In this document: in pieces, positions 36,651 through 45,863 of the stretch
Layout of the letters: each line of letters begins with the position of its first letter
Numbering within the stretch: the first letter of the stretch is position 1
Notes under the pieces: generated by a model
Database searches by the model: none
What the model was told of the DNA's origin: nothing
Seen by the model: only the letters and a program-made list of their open reading frames with translations
Position numbers and translations under genes: made by a program
Assembly: GCF_041227145.1 (NCBI RefSeq)
Contig: NZ_JBGFSP010000003.1
Location: 3,534,001 to 3,598,000, forward strand
Reading direction: 5' to 3'
DNA from: Bacteroides sp. AN502(2024)
GTDB lineage: Bacteria; Bacteroidota; Bacteroidia; Bacteroidales; Bacteroidaceae
Length of the DNA: 64,000 nucleotides

Positions 36651-38357
36651 ATGAAGAAGATTTTTATTCTATCTCTGCTGCTTTTCTTCCTGTTACAGGG
36701 AAGCATGGCGCAAACCCCCAAATGGGTAGAGAAGGCAAAACGTGCGGTCTTCTCAATAGTGACTTATGATAAGAATGATAAAATGTTGAATACCGGAAAC
36801 GGATTCTTTGTGTCCGAAGACGGATTGGCTTTATCAGATTATACTCTTTTTAAAGGAGCCGAGCGTGCGGTGGTGATCACTTCCGAAGGTAAGCAGATGC
36901 CGGTCAGCCTGATACTTGGAGCGGATGATATGTATGATGTCATTAAGTTCCGGGTGGCTATTACCGAGAAAAAAGTGCCTGCATTGGTGGTTGCCGAAAC
37001 AGCTCCGGCGGTGGGATCCGATGCGTGGATGCTTCCTTATTCTACGCAGAAAAGCATTGCTTGTGTCAGCGGTAAAGTGAAAGATGTTTCCAAAGTAGCC
37101 GGGGAACATCATTACTATACATTGGGCATGCAGATGAAAGATAAGATGGTGAGCTGCCCGGTGATGAATGCGGAGGGGCAGGTCTTCGGTATTGCGCAGA
37201 AATCATCCGGCATCGATACGGTGACTACTTGTTATGCGGCAGGAGCATCTTTTGCCATGTCGCAGAAAATCAGTGCCCTTTCTTGGGGAGACACTGCCTT
37301 GAGAAGCATTGGTATCCGGAAAGGTTTGCCCGAAACGGAAGAACAAGCATTGGTATACCTGTTTATGGCCTCTTCGAGTCTCTCGGGTGACGATTATGAA
37401 GAGCTGTTGAATGATTTCATCCGTCAGTTCCCTGCCAATGCGGACGGTTATCTTCGTCGTGCCAATTATTATGCATCTAAGGGCAAAGACGATCAGACTT
37501 GGTATGATAAAGCCGTTACAGACTTAAATCAGGCTTTGAAAGTAGCCCAGAAAAAAGATGATGTATATTATAATATAGGTAAGCTGATCTATGCTTATCA
37601 GTTATCAAAGCCGGAGAAAACTTACAAAGACTGGACGTATGACACCGCTTTGGAGAATGTACGTCAGGCAATTGCTATCGATTCGCTGCCCATTTACATT
37701 CAAATGGAAGGTGATATATTGTTTGCCCGGCAAGACTATGCCGGTGCTTGGGTTGCTTATGAAAAGGTAAATGCCAGCAATATTGCTTCTCCAGCCACTT
37801 TCTTTAGTGCTGCCAAGGCGAAAGAACTGATGAAGGGGGATCCGAAAGAAGTGTTAGCCCTGATGGATAGCTGTATTGCCCGTTGTCCGCAACCAATCAC
37901 GGCAGATTGGGCTCCGTACCTGTTGGAACGTGCACAGATGAATATGAATGCCGATCGGGCGCGAAATGCGATGCTTGATTATGATGCCTATCATACGGCA
38001 GTCAAAGGACAAGTGAACGATGTGTTCTATTATTATCGTGAACAGGCAGCTTTGAAAGCACGCCAGTTTCAACGTGCTTTAGACGATATTGCCAAGGCTA
38101 TCGAGATGAATCCGACAGATCTTATCTACCAGGCGGAACATGCAGTGGTAAACCTCCGTGTAGGACGATATGAAGAAGCCATTCAGATTTTGAATAATAT
38201 ATTGAAGACTGATCCCAAATATAGTGAGGCTTACCGTTTATTGGGACTTTGTCAGATACAGCTGAAGAAGACGGATGAAGCTTGCGGTAACTTTAAGAAA
38301 GCGAAAGAATTGGGTGATCCGAACGTTGATGAATTAATAAGCAAATACTGCAAGTAA
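36651..38357 (+). CDS. Secreted TPR protein with degenerate trypsin-like domain
   Basis: The 568-residue protein has a signal peptide (MKKIFILSLLLFFLLQGSMA) and a trypsin-like (HtrA-type) domain to about residue 215, recognisable from GNGFFVSEDGLALSDYTLFK and CPVMNAEGQVFGIAQKS. TPR-like helices then run to the end, e.g. ALDDIAKAIEMNPTDLIYQA and AIQILNNILKTDPKYSEAYR. The usual catalytic His (LTNNHV position reads LSDYTL) and Ser (GNSGGP position reads MVSCPV) are absent, so it is probably a non-catalytic scaffold. It starts one base after the rlmB stop and ends at a terminator. Confidence 0.78.
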   Translation: MKKIFILSLLLFFLLQGSMAQTPKWVEKAKRAVFSIVTYDKNDKMLNTGNGFFVSEDGLALSDYTLFKGAERAVVITSEGKQMPVSLILGADDMYDVIKFRVAITEKKVPALVVAETAPAVGSDAWMLPYSTQKSIACVSGKVKDVSKVAGEHHYYTLGMQMKDKMVSCPVMNAEGQVFGIAQKSSGIDTVTTCYAAGASFAMSQKISALSWGDTALRSIGIRKGLPETEEQALVYLFMASSSLSGDDYEELLNDFIRQFPANADGYLRRANYYASKGKDDQTWYDKAVTDLNQALKVAQKKDDVYYNIGKLIYAYQLSKPEKTYKDWTYDTALENVRQAIAIDSLPIYIQMEGDILFARQDYAGAWVAYEKVNASNIASPATFFSAAKAKELMKGDPKEVLALMDSCIARCPQPITADWAPYLLERAQMNMNADRARNAMLDYDAYHTAVKGQVNDVFYYYREQAALKARQFQRALDDIAKAIEMNPTDLIYQAEHAVVNLRVGRYEEAIQILNNILKTDPKYSEAYRLLGLCQIQLKKTDEACGNFKKAKELGDPNVDELISKYCK

Positions 38358-38385
38358 AAAGCTCATCTTCTTGAAGATAAAAATG

Positions 38386-38423
38386 AATCCTTGCCAATCT
38401 GAAAATTGGCAGGGATTTTTTTA
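38386..38423 (+). terminator. Terminator before the capsule region
   Basis: AATCCTTGCCAAT (38386-38398) pairs with ATTGGCAGGGATT (38405-38417), one mismatch, followed by TTTTT. It isolates the housekeeping operon from the capsule locus. Confidence 0.88.
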
Positions 38424-38542
38424 GGAATAAATTGAAAATCCATCTAAAACAGTGAGTAAATTAAAAATTATGACTTATTTTATCTATAATCTTATTATAT
38501 TCCACACGTTTTTAATAACATGTATGAGATAAGTTATAATTT

Positions 38543-39487
38543 ATGAAGAAAAATCGATTTACTATTTGTGCAAACGATTACATTGATTGTTTGCAACAAG
38601 AGGGGCGTTATTCGACGGCCCATGTGTATAAACACGCTATTCGTTCTTTTTCGCAGTTTTGTGGAACTCAATCCATTGCGTTTAGTAAGATAAACCGTGA
38701 GAATCTAAAGAGGTATAGCAACTACCTGATGGCTTCCCGTCTGAAGCCCAATACGATTTCTACGTATATGCGTATGCTGCGTAGTATATACAATCGGGGT
38801 GTCGATATGCATCAGGCTCCTTATGTGCACGGCTTGTTCCGGGATGTTTTTACGGGGGTGGACACACGTCAGAAGAAAGCCATCCCGATCGGTGAACTTC
38901 ACATTCTGCTAAACAAAGATCCTCAATCGGAAAAACTTCGGCGGACGCAGGCTATTGCTAATTTGTTGTTTCAGTTTTGTGGAATGCCTTTTTCAGATTT
39001 GGCCCACCTGGAAAAGTCCAATCTGGAGCGGGGACTTTTGAAGTACAATCGCATCAAGACCGGTACTCCTATGAGCATAGAAGTGCTGGAGTCAGCGCAA
39101 AATGCAATGGGGAGACTGTATAATAAATCAGATCCCCGGAGTTCCGATTATCCTGATTATCTTTTCCGGATATTAAGCGGAGTATATAAGAGAAATGAAG
39201 AAGGAGCCTATCGTGAATATCAGTCAGCTTTGAGACGTTTTAATAATGAGTTGAAAAGCCTGTCTAGGAAATTAAGGCTGCATTCACCTGTTACGTCTTA
39301 CACGCTCCGCCATTCTTGGGCAACGACAGCCAAGTACAGAGGTGTACCTGTCGAAATGATTAGCGAATCACTGGGACACAAATCTATTAAAACAACGCAG
39401 ATATATTTGAAAGGGTTCGAATTGGAAGAAAGAACAAAGGTTAATAAAATGAATTATTCTTACGTATGTAGTTTGAAAATGATCTGA
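38543..39487 (+). CDS. Tyrosine site-specific recombinase of the capsule locus
   Basis: The 314-residue protein has an N-terminal SAM-like core-binding domain (RFTICANDYIDCLQQEGRYS to about 105) and a catalytic domain. It keeps Lys (RIKTGTPM), Arg (SYTLRHSWAT), His (ESLGHKSIKTT) and the nucleophile Tyr (QIYLKGF). The first catalytic arginine, expected in the RGM/TGLR segment, is replaced: it reads QFCGMPFSDLAHL. It sits directly beside a pair of perfect inverted repeats around the capsule promoter, so it is the likely inverting enzyme, perhaps with help from another recombinase. Confidence 0.85.
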   Translation: MKKNRFTICANDYIDCLQQEGRYSTAHVYKHAIRSFSQFCGTQSIAFSKINRENLKRYSNYLMASRLKPNTISTYMRMLRSIYNRGVDMHQAPYVHGLFRDVFTGVDTRQKKAIPIGELHILLNKDPQSEKLRRTQAIANLLFQFCGMPFSDLAHLEKSNLERGLLKYNRIKTGTPMSIEVLESAQNAMGRLYNKSDPRSSDYPDYLFRILSGVYKRNEEGAYREYQSALRRFNNELKSLSRKLRLHSPVTSYTLRHSWATTAKYRGVPVEMISESLGHKSIKTTQIYLKGFELEERTKVNKMNYSYVCSLKMI

Positions 39488-39529
39488 TTTGTATTATTAA
39501 AGCATTATGAATTAGGGACTTAATGCTGG

Positions 39530-39550
39530 CGTTACTTCTTAGGTAACGGA
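39530..39550. repeat. Left inverted repeat of the invertible capsule promoter
   Basis: A 21-bp sequence whose exact reverse complement is at 39800-39820. Each copy contains a recombinase-site-like core, GTTAC-TTCTTAG-GTAAC, i.e. inverted 5-bp arms around an asymmetric 7-bp spacer. Confidence 0.9.
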
Positions 39551-39799
39551 TAAGGTACACAAGACACACACATCTCAATAAGAATAGAAATCACATATAG
39601 GAATGGGGCACAAGAAAGGAACTACCTAATACTCAACAGGAAAAATCCAGAGATTAGGCAATAAAAAGTATAGAGCATGGAAATAAGATTATTTCATGTT
39701 CAGACAGTTTTTTGCTCTATATTTCAAATAAAACGAAAAAAGTGGAAGAATATTTGCTTACTATTCGTGTTTTTGTCTATATTTGCATCAAATTTAAGT
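39551..39799. promoter_or_regulatory. Invertible segment carrying the capsule promoter (ON orientation)
   Basis: These 249 bp lie between the two 21-bp inverted repeats and contain no gene. On the plus strand they carry a complete promoter close to the right repeat (39753-39785) directed at upxY. I see no TAnnTTTG facing the other way. A nested hairpin (outer arms TATAGAGCA 39669-39677 and TGCTCTATA 39713-39721, inner arms around 39676-39698) lies in the middle. Inversion would turn the promoter towards the 3' end of the recombinase gene and silence the capsule. Confidence 0.85.
39753..39785 (+). promoter_or_regulatory. Capsule operon promoter inside the invertible segment
   Basis: -33 TTTG (39753-39756) and -7 TATATTTG (39778-39785), both perfect, with 21-bp spacing. 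Transcription would start near 39792 and cross the right inverted repeat into upxY. Confidence 0.8.
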
Positions 39800-39820
39800 T
39801 CCGTTACCTAAGAAGTAACG
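39800..39820. repeat. Right inverted repeat of the invertible capsule promoter
   Basis: The exact reverse complement of 39530-39550, with core GTTAC-CTAAGAA-GTAAC. It lies 22 bp before the upxY start and would be in the mRNA leader in the ON state. Confidence 0.9.
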
Positions 39821-39842
39821 GACTAGTATGGGGTAAAAAAGT

Positions 39843-40412
39843 ATGATTCTAACGCAAGAAACTTTGAGTGCTGGGCCTAAAAATGGGACAGGGGAAGGCG
39901 TAGCACACCCTAAACGCTGGTATGTCGCCTTGGTTCGCATGCATCATGAGAAGAAAGTGGCCGAGCGTTTAGGCAAAATGGGGATTGAAAATTTTGTACC
40001 GGTCCAGCAGGAAGTACATCAATGGAGCGACCGCCGCAAGGTGGTCGAATGTGTGTTGCTTCCCATGATGGTTTTTGTACATGCGGATGGGAAAGAACGC
40101 AAAGAGGTCCTTTCCCTGTCTACGGTGAGCCGGTATATGGTCATGCGCGGTGAGAGCAGTCCTGCTGTAATTCCCGATGATCAGATGGCCCGTTTCCGTT
40201 TTATGCTCGACTATTCGGAAGAGGCGATCAGTATGAACAGTGCTCCCTTGGCACGTGGTGAGAAGGTCCGTGTCATCAAAGGTCCTTTGACGGGTCTTGT
40301 GGGTGAGCTTGTCACGGTTGGCGGCAAGAGTAAGATTGCTGTCCGTCTGAATATGCTGGGATGCGCCTGTGCGGACATGCCGGTGGGCTATGTCGAACCT
40401 GTGAATTCCTGA
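39843..40412 (+). CDS. upxY: UpxY-family NusG-like antiterminator of the capsule operon
   Basis: The 189-residue protein has a NusG N-terminal domain (RWYVALVRMHHEKKVAERLG, about residues 25-110) and a KOW domain (LARGEKVRVIKGPLTGLVGELV, about 140-185). UpxY proteins open Bacteroides capsule operons and prevent early termination within their own long leader and operon. It is the first gene after the invertible promoter. No UpxZ-type inhibitor gene follows, unlike the B. fragilis loci. Confidence 0.92.
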   Translation: MILTQETLSAGPKNGTGEGVAHPKRWYVALVRMHHEKKVAERLGKMGIENFVPVQQEVHQWSDRRKVVECVLLPMMVFVHADGKERKEVLSLSTVSRYMVMRGESSPAVIPDDQMARFRFMLDYSEEAISMNSAPLARGEKVRVIKGPLTGLVGELVTVGGKSKIAVRLNMLGCACADMPVGYVEPVNS

Positions 40413-40473
40413 TTGCCTGTATTTTTCATTTCTTACACACGCACACATTTTTCATTCATACTGTAGCATTATA

Positions 40474-42402
40474 ATGGAAAAGACATTGAAGGGTATCGTT
40501 CAATATGCCCGTAAGAACTATTTGAGCTATTGGATCATTCTGGGTATCGATACGTTGGTATCCGTATTGTGTTCATTGGTCGCCTATGCCGTGATTCATT
40601 ATATGGGTCATGTTCCGATGAGCGACCGTCTGCTCTGTCAATTGGTCGTCATCTCTTTGGCGGCAAGTGTCGCAGGTTCCTTATTGTTCCACACTTACCG
40701 TAATACGATCCGTTTTTCCCAGGCCCGCGAACTGTGGCGTATCATCTGTGCGGTATTATTCAAAGTTGTCTGTCTGGCTATCATCTCTTTTGGGCTTATC
40801 TGTGAGACCCGGCTGCCATATAATTATAAAGTATCCTGTCTTCTGTTTGACGGGTTGTTGACCATGGTGATTCTGACAGTCTTCCGTGTATCATTGATCA
40901 TCGTCTATGACCTGCTGCTGGATTGGGTGAATAAGAAGAACACGCGTATCCTAATCTACGGTACCGACGAAAAGAGTGTAGCCTTGAAACTGCGTCTCCG
41001 TAACAGTGCCCATTATAAGGTTGCAGGCTTTTACGTTTATGGCAAAACCAACAGCCGCCGCCGTTTGACGGATCTTCCCGTCTATTACTTTGAGAGCGGG
41101 TCTGATGTGGACTATATCATACGTAAGCGCGGAATTAAGGGTATTCTTTTTGCCCGTTACGAGGACACCCGCCAGGAAGAGAAACGGCTCCTGGAATATT
41201 GCAAGGACCATGGACTCAAGACACTGATCGCCCCTACCATCAGCGAGGCGGATTCCGACGGGAACTTTCACCAGTGGGTCCGCCCCATCAAGATCGAGGA
41301 TCTTCTTGGCCGTGCTGAAATCAACATCAACCTCCGTCAGGTGGCGGAAGAGTTCCGTGGCAAGGTGGTGCTGGTGACCGGTGCCGCGGGCAGTATCGGC
41401 AGTGAGCTTTGCCGCCAGCTGGTACAGATGGGGATTCAGAGACTCGTCATGTTCGACTCTGCGGAAACTCCCCTTCACAATGTCCGTCTGGAATTCGAGA
41501 AGAACTATCCCGGGATGGATTTTGTCCCGGTAATCGGTGACGTCCGTGTGAAGGAGCGTGTCCGTATGGTATTTGAGCTCTACCATCCCCAGATCGTCTT
41601 TCATGCGGCTGCCTACAAACACGTTCCTTTGATGGAGGAGAATCCCTGCGAGGCTGTCCTTGTCAATGTGATAGGTTCGCGACAGGTTGCCGACATGGCG
41701 GTGGAATACGGTGCGGAGAAAATGGTCATGGTCTCCACGGATAAGGCTGTGAACCCCACGAACGTGATGGGCTGCTCCAAACGACTGGCTGAAATCTACG
41801 TGCAGAGCCTTGGCTGTGCCATCGGTGAGGGAAAGGTGAAGGGTCGTACCCGATTTATCACGACCCGCTTCGGTAATGTGCTGGGCAGTAACGGTTCGGT
41901 CATTCCCCGTTTTAAGGAACAGATCGAGAACGGCGGGCCTGTGACGGTCACCCATCCCGATATCATCCGCTTCTTCATGACCATCCCCGAAGCCTGCCGC
42001 TTGGTGATGGAGGCCGCCACGATGGGACAGGGCAATGAGATCTTTGTCTTTGAGATGGGACAGGCGGTGAAGATCGTGGACCTGGCTACTCGCATGATCG
42101 AATTGGCGGGTTACCGTCCGGGTGAGGACATCAGGATCGAGTTCACGGGTTTGCGCCCGGGAGAGAAGCTTTACGAGGAAGTGTTGAGCGACAAGGAAAA
42201 TACGATTCCGACTGGGAACAAGAAGATCATGATAGCGAAGGTGAGAAGATATGAATATGCCGATATCCTTGACACGTATGAAGAGTTCGAGAATCTGTCG
42301 CGTGCGGTGAGGATCATGGATACAGTCAGACTGATGAAGAAGGTAGTTCCTGAATTTAAGTCAAAGAACTCACCGAGATTTGAGGTATTGGATAAAGAAT
42401 AA
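40474..42402 (+). CDS. Membrane-bound UDP-HexNAc 4,6-dehydratase (WbpM/PglF/CapD type)
   Basis: The 642-residue protein has four N-terminal membrane helices (about 15-150), a CoA-binding-like Rossmann domain (ILIYGTDEKSVALKLRLRNS) and a C-terminal extended SDR domain with TGAAGSIGS (302-310). Its active site follows the Ser-Met-Lys pattern of WbpM (VSTDKAVNPTNVMGCSKRLAE) instead of Ser-Tyr-Lys. It should form a UDP-4-keto-6-deoxy-HexNAc, the substrate for the aminotransferase at 56336. GC content is higher than in the flanking housekeeping genes. Confidence 0.9.
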   Translation: MEKTLKGIVQYARKNYLSYWIILGIDTLVSVLCSLVAYAVIHYMGHVPMSDRLLCQLVVISLAASVAGSLLFHTYRNTIRFSQARELWRIICAVLFKVVCLAIISFGLICETRLPYNYKVSCLLFDGLLTMVILTVFRVSLIIVYDLLLDWVNKKNTRILIYGTDEKSVALKLRLRNSAHYKVAGFYVYGKTNSRRRLTDLPVYYFESGSDVDYIIRKRGIKGILFARYEDTRQEEKRLLEYCKDHGLKTLIAPTISEADSDGNFHQWVRPIKIEDLLGRAEININLRQVAEEFRGKVVLVTGAAGSIGSELCRQLVQMGIQRLVMFDSAETPLHNVRLEFEKNYPGMDFVPVIGDVRVKERVRMVFELYHPQIVFHAAAYKHVPLMEENPCEAVLVNVIGSRQVADMAVEYGAEKMVMVSTDKAVNPTNVMGCSKRLAEIYVQSLGCAIGEGKVKGRTRFITTRFGNVLGSNGSVIPRFKEQIENGGPVTVTHPDIIRFFMTIPEACRLVMEAATMGQGNEIFVFEMGQAVKIVDLATRMIELAGYRPGEDIRIEFTGLRPGEKLYEEVLSDKENTIPTGNKKIMIAKVRRYEYADILDTYEEFENLSRAVRIMDTVRLMKKVVPEFKSKNSPRFEVLDKE

Positions 42403-42410
42403 TAAACCAA

Positions 42411-43253
42411 ATGTTTTTTATGAATAAATCATTTTACATGTATATGAATATGCAAAGTGTGGGACGCCATGTATTTGCCTGCCTGGTTGTGATATTATTG
42501 CTCGCTTCCTGCCAGTCATATAAGAAAGTACCTTATCTTCAGGATGCGGAAGCTGTGCAGCAGACCGTGCAACAGGAGAGTCTGTATGATGCCAAGATCA
42601 TGCCCAAGGACCTGCTTACCATTGTGGTCTCATGTACCAGTCCGGAATTGGCTGTCCCTTTCAATCTGACAGTGGCCAGCCCTGCGGGTGTGGCTGCCGG
42701 TACTACCCAGCTGACTACCCAGCCTGTCCTGCAGCCTTACCTGGTGGATAATGAAGGGAAGATCAACTTTCCTGTCCTGGGTGAGTTGAGAATCGGAGGA
42801 CTGACCAAAAGAGAGGCCGAACAACTGATCATAGACAAGCTGAAACCCTATATCAAGGAGACTCCGATCGTGACCGTCCGTATGGTGAACTATAAGATCT
42901 CCGTACTGGGTGAGGTCACCCGTCCCGGCACGTTTACAATCAGCAATGAGAAAGTGAACCTTCTGGAAGCCCTTGCCATGGCTGGTGACATGACTGTCTG
43001 GGGAGTCCGTGAGAATGTCAAGCTGATCCGTGAGGGTGCTGACGGTAAACAGGAGATCATAACGCTGGATCTGAACAAGGCGGAAACCATCCTTTCTCCG
43101 TACTACTGGTTACAGCAGAATGACATCGTTTATGTGACCCCGAACAAGGCGAAGGCACGCAATTCCGATATCGGTAACAGTACCAGTCTTTGGTTCTCCG
43201 CCACCTCTATCTTAGTATCACTGGCAAGTTTATTAGTAACAATCTTCAAATAA
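42411..43253 (+). CDS. Wza-type polysaccharide export lipoprotein
   Basis: The 280-residue protein has a lipoprotein signal ending LLLASC (Cys34 from the first Met). Several Mets are available and the ones at 42444 or 42450 give a more usual signal length. The poly-export domain (MPKDLLTIVVSCTSPELAVP) and SLBB domain (VLGEVTRPGTFTISNEKVNL) follow. It builds the outer-membrane channel for capsule export. A C-terminal hydrophobic segment (SLWFSATSILVSLASLLVTIF) is also seen. It is followed after 9 bp by wzc. Confidence 0.92.
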   Translation: MFFMNKSFYMYMNMQSVGRHVFACLVVILLLASCQSYKKVPYLQDAEAVQQTVQQESLYDAKIMPKDLLTIVVSCTSPELAVPFNLTVASPAGVAAGTTQLTTQPVLQPYLVDNEGKINFPVLGELRIGGLTKREAEQLIIDKLKPYIKETPIVTVRMVNYKISVLGEVTRPGTFTISNEKVNLLEALAMAGDMTVWGVRENVKLIREGADGKQEIITLDLNKAETILSPYYWLQQNDIVYVTPNKAKARNSDIGNSTSLWFSATSILVSLASLLVTIFK

Positions 43254-43262
43254 TATCACTGT

Positions 43263-45677
43263 ATGGTTGAGGAAAAGAACGAAAATCGTATGGAACAGTC
43301 TGAAGACCAGGTTAATATTCAGGAAATCCTTTTCCGCTGCCTGGTCCATTGGCCCTGGTTCGTGGTTTCGGTGATTGTGTGTATCGCTTGTGCATGGGGA
43401 TACCTGCGCCTGGCAACGCCCGTTTATAATATATCCGCCACGGTCTTGATCAAGGATGACAAGAAAGGCGGCGGTACCAGCATGTCCTCCGAACTGGAAA
43501 AAATGGGACTGGACGGTTTCGTTTCTTCTTCAAGCAACGTGGACAATGAGATCGAGGTGCTGAAATCCAAGTCACTGGCAAGAGAAGTGGTCAATCATTT
43601 AGGTTTATTCGTAACTTACAAGGATGAAGACGGGTTTCCCGTCAGGGAACTTTACCGCACCTCTCCCGTGGTGGTAAGCCTGACTCCTCAGGAGGCGGAC
43701 AAGCTTCCTCATCCGATGGAGGTGAATATGACCTTGCAGCCTGCCGGTTCGATGGATGTTCGGATTGCTGTAGGGGAAAAGGAATACCGGAAACAGTTTG
43801 ATAAACTACCTGCCGTATTCCCTACCGATGAGGGTACGGTCGCTTTCTTTGCGAATACCGATACGCTGTCATCGGTCCGTCCGGACAGCGTGACACAGGA
43901 ACGTCGTATCACCGCTTTCATCCACAGGCCTTCTTCCGTAGCGAAAGGATATGCCACTGCTCTCTCGATATCTCCCACATCGAAGATGACTTCTGTAGTG
44001 GTGATTTCATTGAAAGATTCAGAGATTCATCGTGGTAAGGATTTCATCAACAAGTTGCTCGAGATGTATAATGTGAATGCGAATAATGACAAGAATGAGG
44101 TTGCCCAGAGAACGGCGGAGTTCATCGATGAGCGTATCGGCATTATTTCCAGGGAACTTGGCAGTACGGAACAGGACCTGGAGAACTTCAAGCGTAGCGC
44201 GGGGATTACGGATCTGAGCAGTGAGGCACAAATAGCCTTGACGGGAAATGCCGAATACGAGAAGAAGCGGGTGGAGAACCAGACCCAGATCAATCTGGTG
44301 ATGGATCTGCAACGCTATATGAAAGGTTCGGAATACGAAGTATTGCCCAGCAATATCGGACTGCAGGATGCCGCATTGGCGGGTGCGATAGACAGATACA
44401 ATGAGATGCTTGTCGAGAGGAAACGCCTGCTCCGCACCTCTACCGAGAGCAACCCTACGATCATCAATCTGGATACGGGTATCCGTGCGATGCGTAGCAA
44501 TGTTCAGGCTACGTTGGATGCGACCTTGAAAGGACTGCAGATCACCCGGGAAGACCTTGCCCGTGAGGCTAACCGCTATTCGCGTCGTATCAGTGACGCC
44601 CCTACTCAGGAACGCCGTTTCGTGAGCATCGCCCGCCAGCAGGAGATCAAGGCAGGCCTTTATCTGATGCTGCTTCAAAAACGTGAGGAGAACGCCATCA
44701 CCCTGGCCGCTACCGCGAACAATGCCAAGACGATCGATGAGGCGCTGGCGGATGACGATCCGGTTTCTCCAAAGGGACTGATGGTGTACTTTATTGCTTT
44801 AATCGCAGGAGTGGGTCTTCCTGCCGGTATCATCTATCTGATCGGCTTGACCCGCTTCAAGATCGAGGGACGTTCGGATGTCGAGAAGCTGACCTCTCTT
44901 CCTGTGATCGGTGATATCCCGCTGGCGGATGAGAAGTCCGGTTCCATCGCCGTATTCGAGAATCAGAACAACCTGATGAGCGAGACCTTCCGTAATGTGC
45001 GTACGAACCTCCAGTTCATGCTTGAGAACGGAAAGAATGTGATTCTGGTGACCTCCACCATCAGCGGTGAGGGCAAATCCTTCGTCTCGTCGAATCTGGC
45101 AGTCAGCCTTTCGCTGCTGGGTAAAAAAGTGGTGATAGTGGGTCTTGACATCCGTAAACCGGGGTTGAATAAGGTTTTCAAACTTTCCACCAAGGAACGT
45201 GGCATCACCCAGTTCCTGACCAACCCGAGTATGGACCTGATGGAGCTGGTCCAACCGTCTGATGTAAACAGGAACCTGTTTATCCTTCCGGGTGGGACAG
45301 TCCCTCCCAATCCTACGGAACTGCTTGCCCGTGACGGACTGGACAAAGCCATTGAAATATTGAAGAAGAATTTTGATTATATCATATTGGATACGGCACC
45401 GGTTGGTATGGTCACCGATACATTGCTGATCGCACGTGTGGCAGATTTGTCGGTCTACGTCTGTCGTGCCGATTATACCCACAAGGCGGAATTCACATTG
45501 ATCAATGAACTTTCCGAGAACAAGAAACTGCCTAATCCCGGTATCGCCATAAACGGTCTGGATTTGAATACCAGAAAATACGGGTATTACTACGGTTACG
45601 GTAAATACGGCAAGTATTACGGCTATGGCAAGCGTTACGGTTATGGCTATGGTCATGGAGAGAAGCATGCCGAGTAA
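43263..45677 (+). CDS. Wzc-type capsule tyrosine autokinase
   Basis: The 804-residue protein has an N-terminal Wzz domain with membrane helix (WPWFVVSVIVCIACAWGYLRL, about 30-50), a coiled-coil periplasmic part with the GNVR-like RFVSIARQQEIK, and a second helix near 510-530. The cytoplasmic kinase has Walker A SGEGKS (601-606), VVIVGLDIRKPG and IILDTAPVG. The last 40 residues are rich in Tyr, Gly and Lys, the autophosphorylation tail. It controls chain length and export with Wza. Confidence 0.95.
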   Translation: MVEEKNENRMEQSEDQVNIQEILFRCLVHWPWFVVSVIVCIACAWGYLRLATPVYNISATVLIKDDKKGGGTSMSSELEKMGLDGFVSSSSNVDNEIEVLKSKSLAREVVNHLGLFVTYKDEDGFPVRELYRTSPVVVSLTPQEADKLPHPMEVNMTLQPAGSMDVRIAVGEKEYRKQFDKLPAVFPTDEGTVAFFANTDTLSSVRPDSVTQERRITAFIHRPSSVAKGYATALSISPTSKMTSVVVISLKDSEIHRGKDFINKLLEMYNVNANNDKNEVAQRTAEFIDERIGIISRELGSTEQDLENFKRSAGITDLSSEAQIALTGNAEYEKKRVENQTQINLVMDLQRYMKGSEYEVLPSNIGLQDAALAGAIDRYNEMLVERKRLLRTSTESNPTIINLDTGIRAMRSNVQATLDATLKGLQITREDLAREANRYSRRISDAPTQERRFVSIARQQEIKAGLYLMLLQKREENAITLAATANNAKTIDEALADDDPVSPKGLMVYFIALIAGVGLPAGIIYLIGLTRFKIEGRSDVEKLTSLPVIGDIPLADEKSGSIAVFENQNNLMSETFRNVRTNLQFMLENGKNVILVTSTISGEGKSFVSSNLAVSLSLLGKKVVIVGLDIRKPGLNKVFKLSTKERGITQFLTNPSMDLMELVQPSDVNRNLFILPGGTVPPNPTELLARDGLDKAIEILKKNFDYIILDTAPVGMVTDTLLIARVADLSVYVCRADYTHKAEFTLINELSENKKLPNPGIAINGLDLNTRKYGYYYGYGKYGKYYGYGKRYGYGYGHGEKHAE

Positions 45678-45863
45678 ACCTTCACACCCTGATGTGGGCG
45701 GAAAGATAAACTTATATTTACATTTTACCATGATAACCATAGAGAACACCGAATTGAAATCGGCCATAAAACTTTGTACCGTGCTGAATGTGCTTACAAA
45801 GGACAAGATTGTGGACTTCTGTGCCCTCCCTTGCATAAACTATCAATTTTTGTAGCAAACAAC

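Noticed and set aside
40951..41955. 334-codon minus-strand open frame inside the dehydratase gene
   Set aside because: Shadow of a GC-richer coding region on the other strand; no domain or promoter.
44799..45836. Long open frame (345 codons) on the minus strand across wzc
   Set aside because: It is antisense to the well-supported kinase gene, has a composition typical of a reverse-frame shadow and no recognisable domain.
45625..45855. 76-codon frame overlapping the wzc end
   Set aside because: Its first part is an out-of-frame shadow of the Tyr/Gly-rich kinase tail; the last 41 codons are unrecognised and lack support as a gene.
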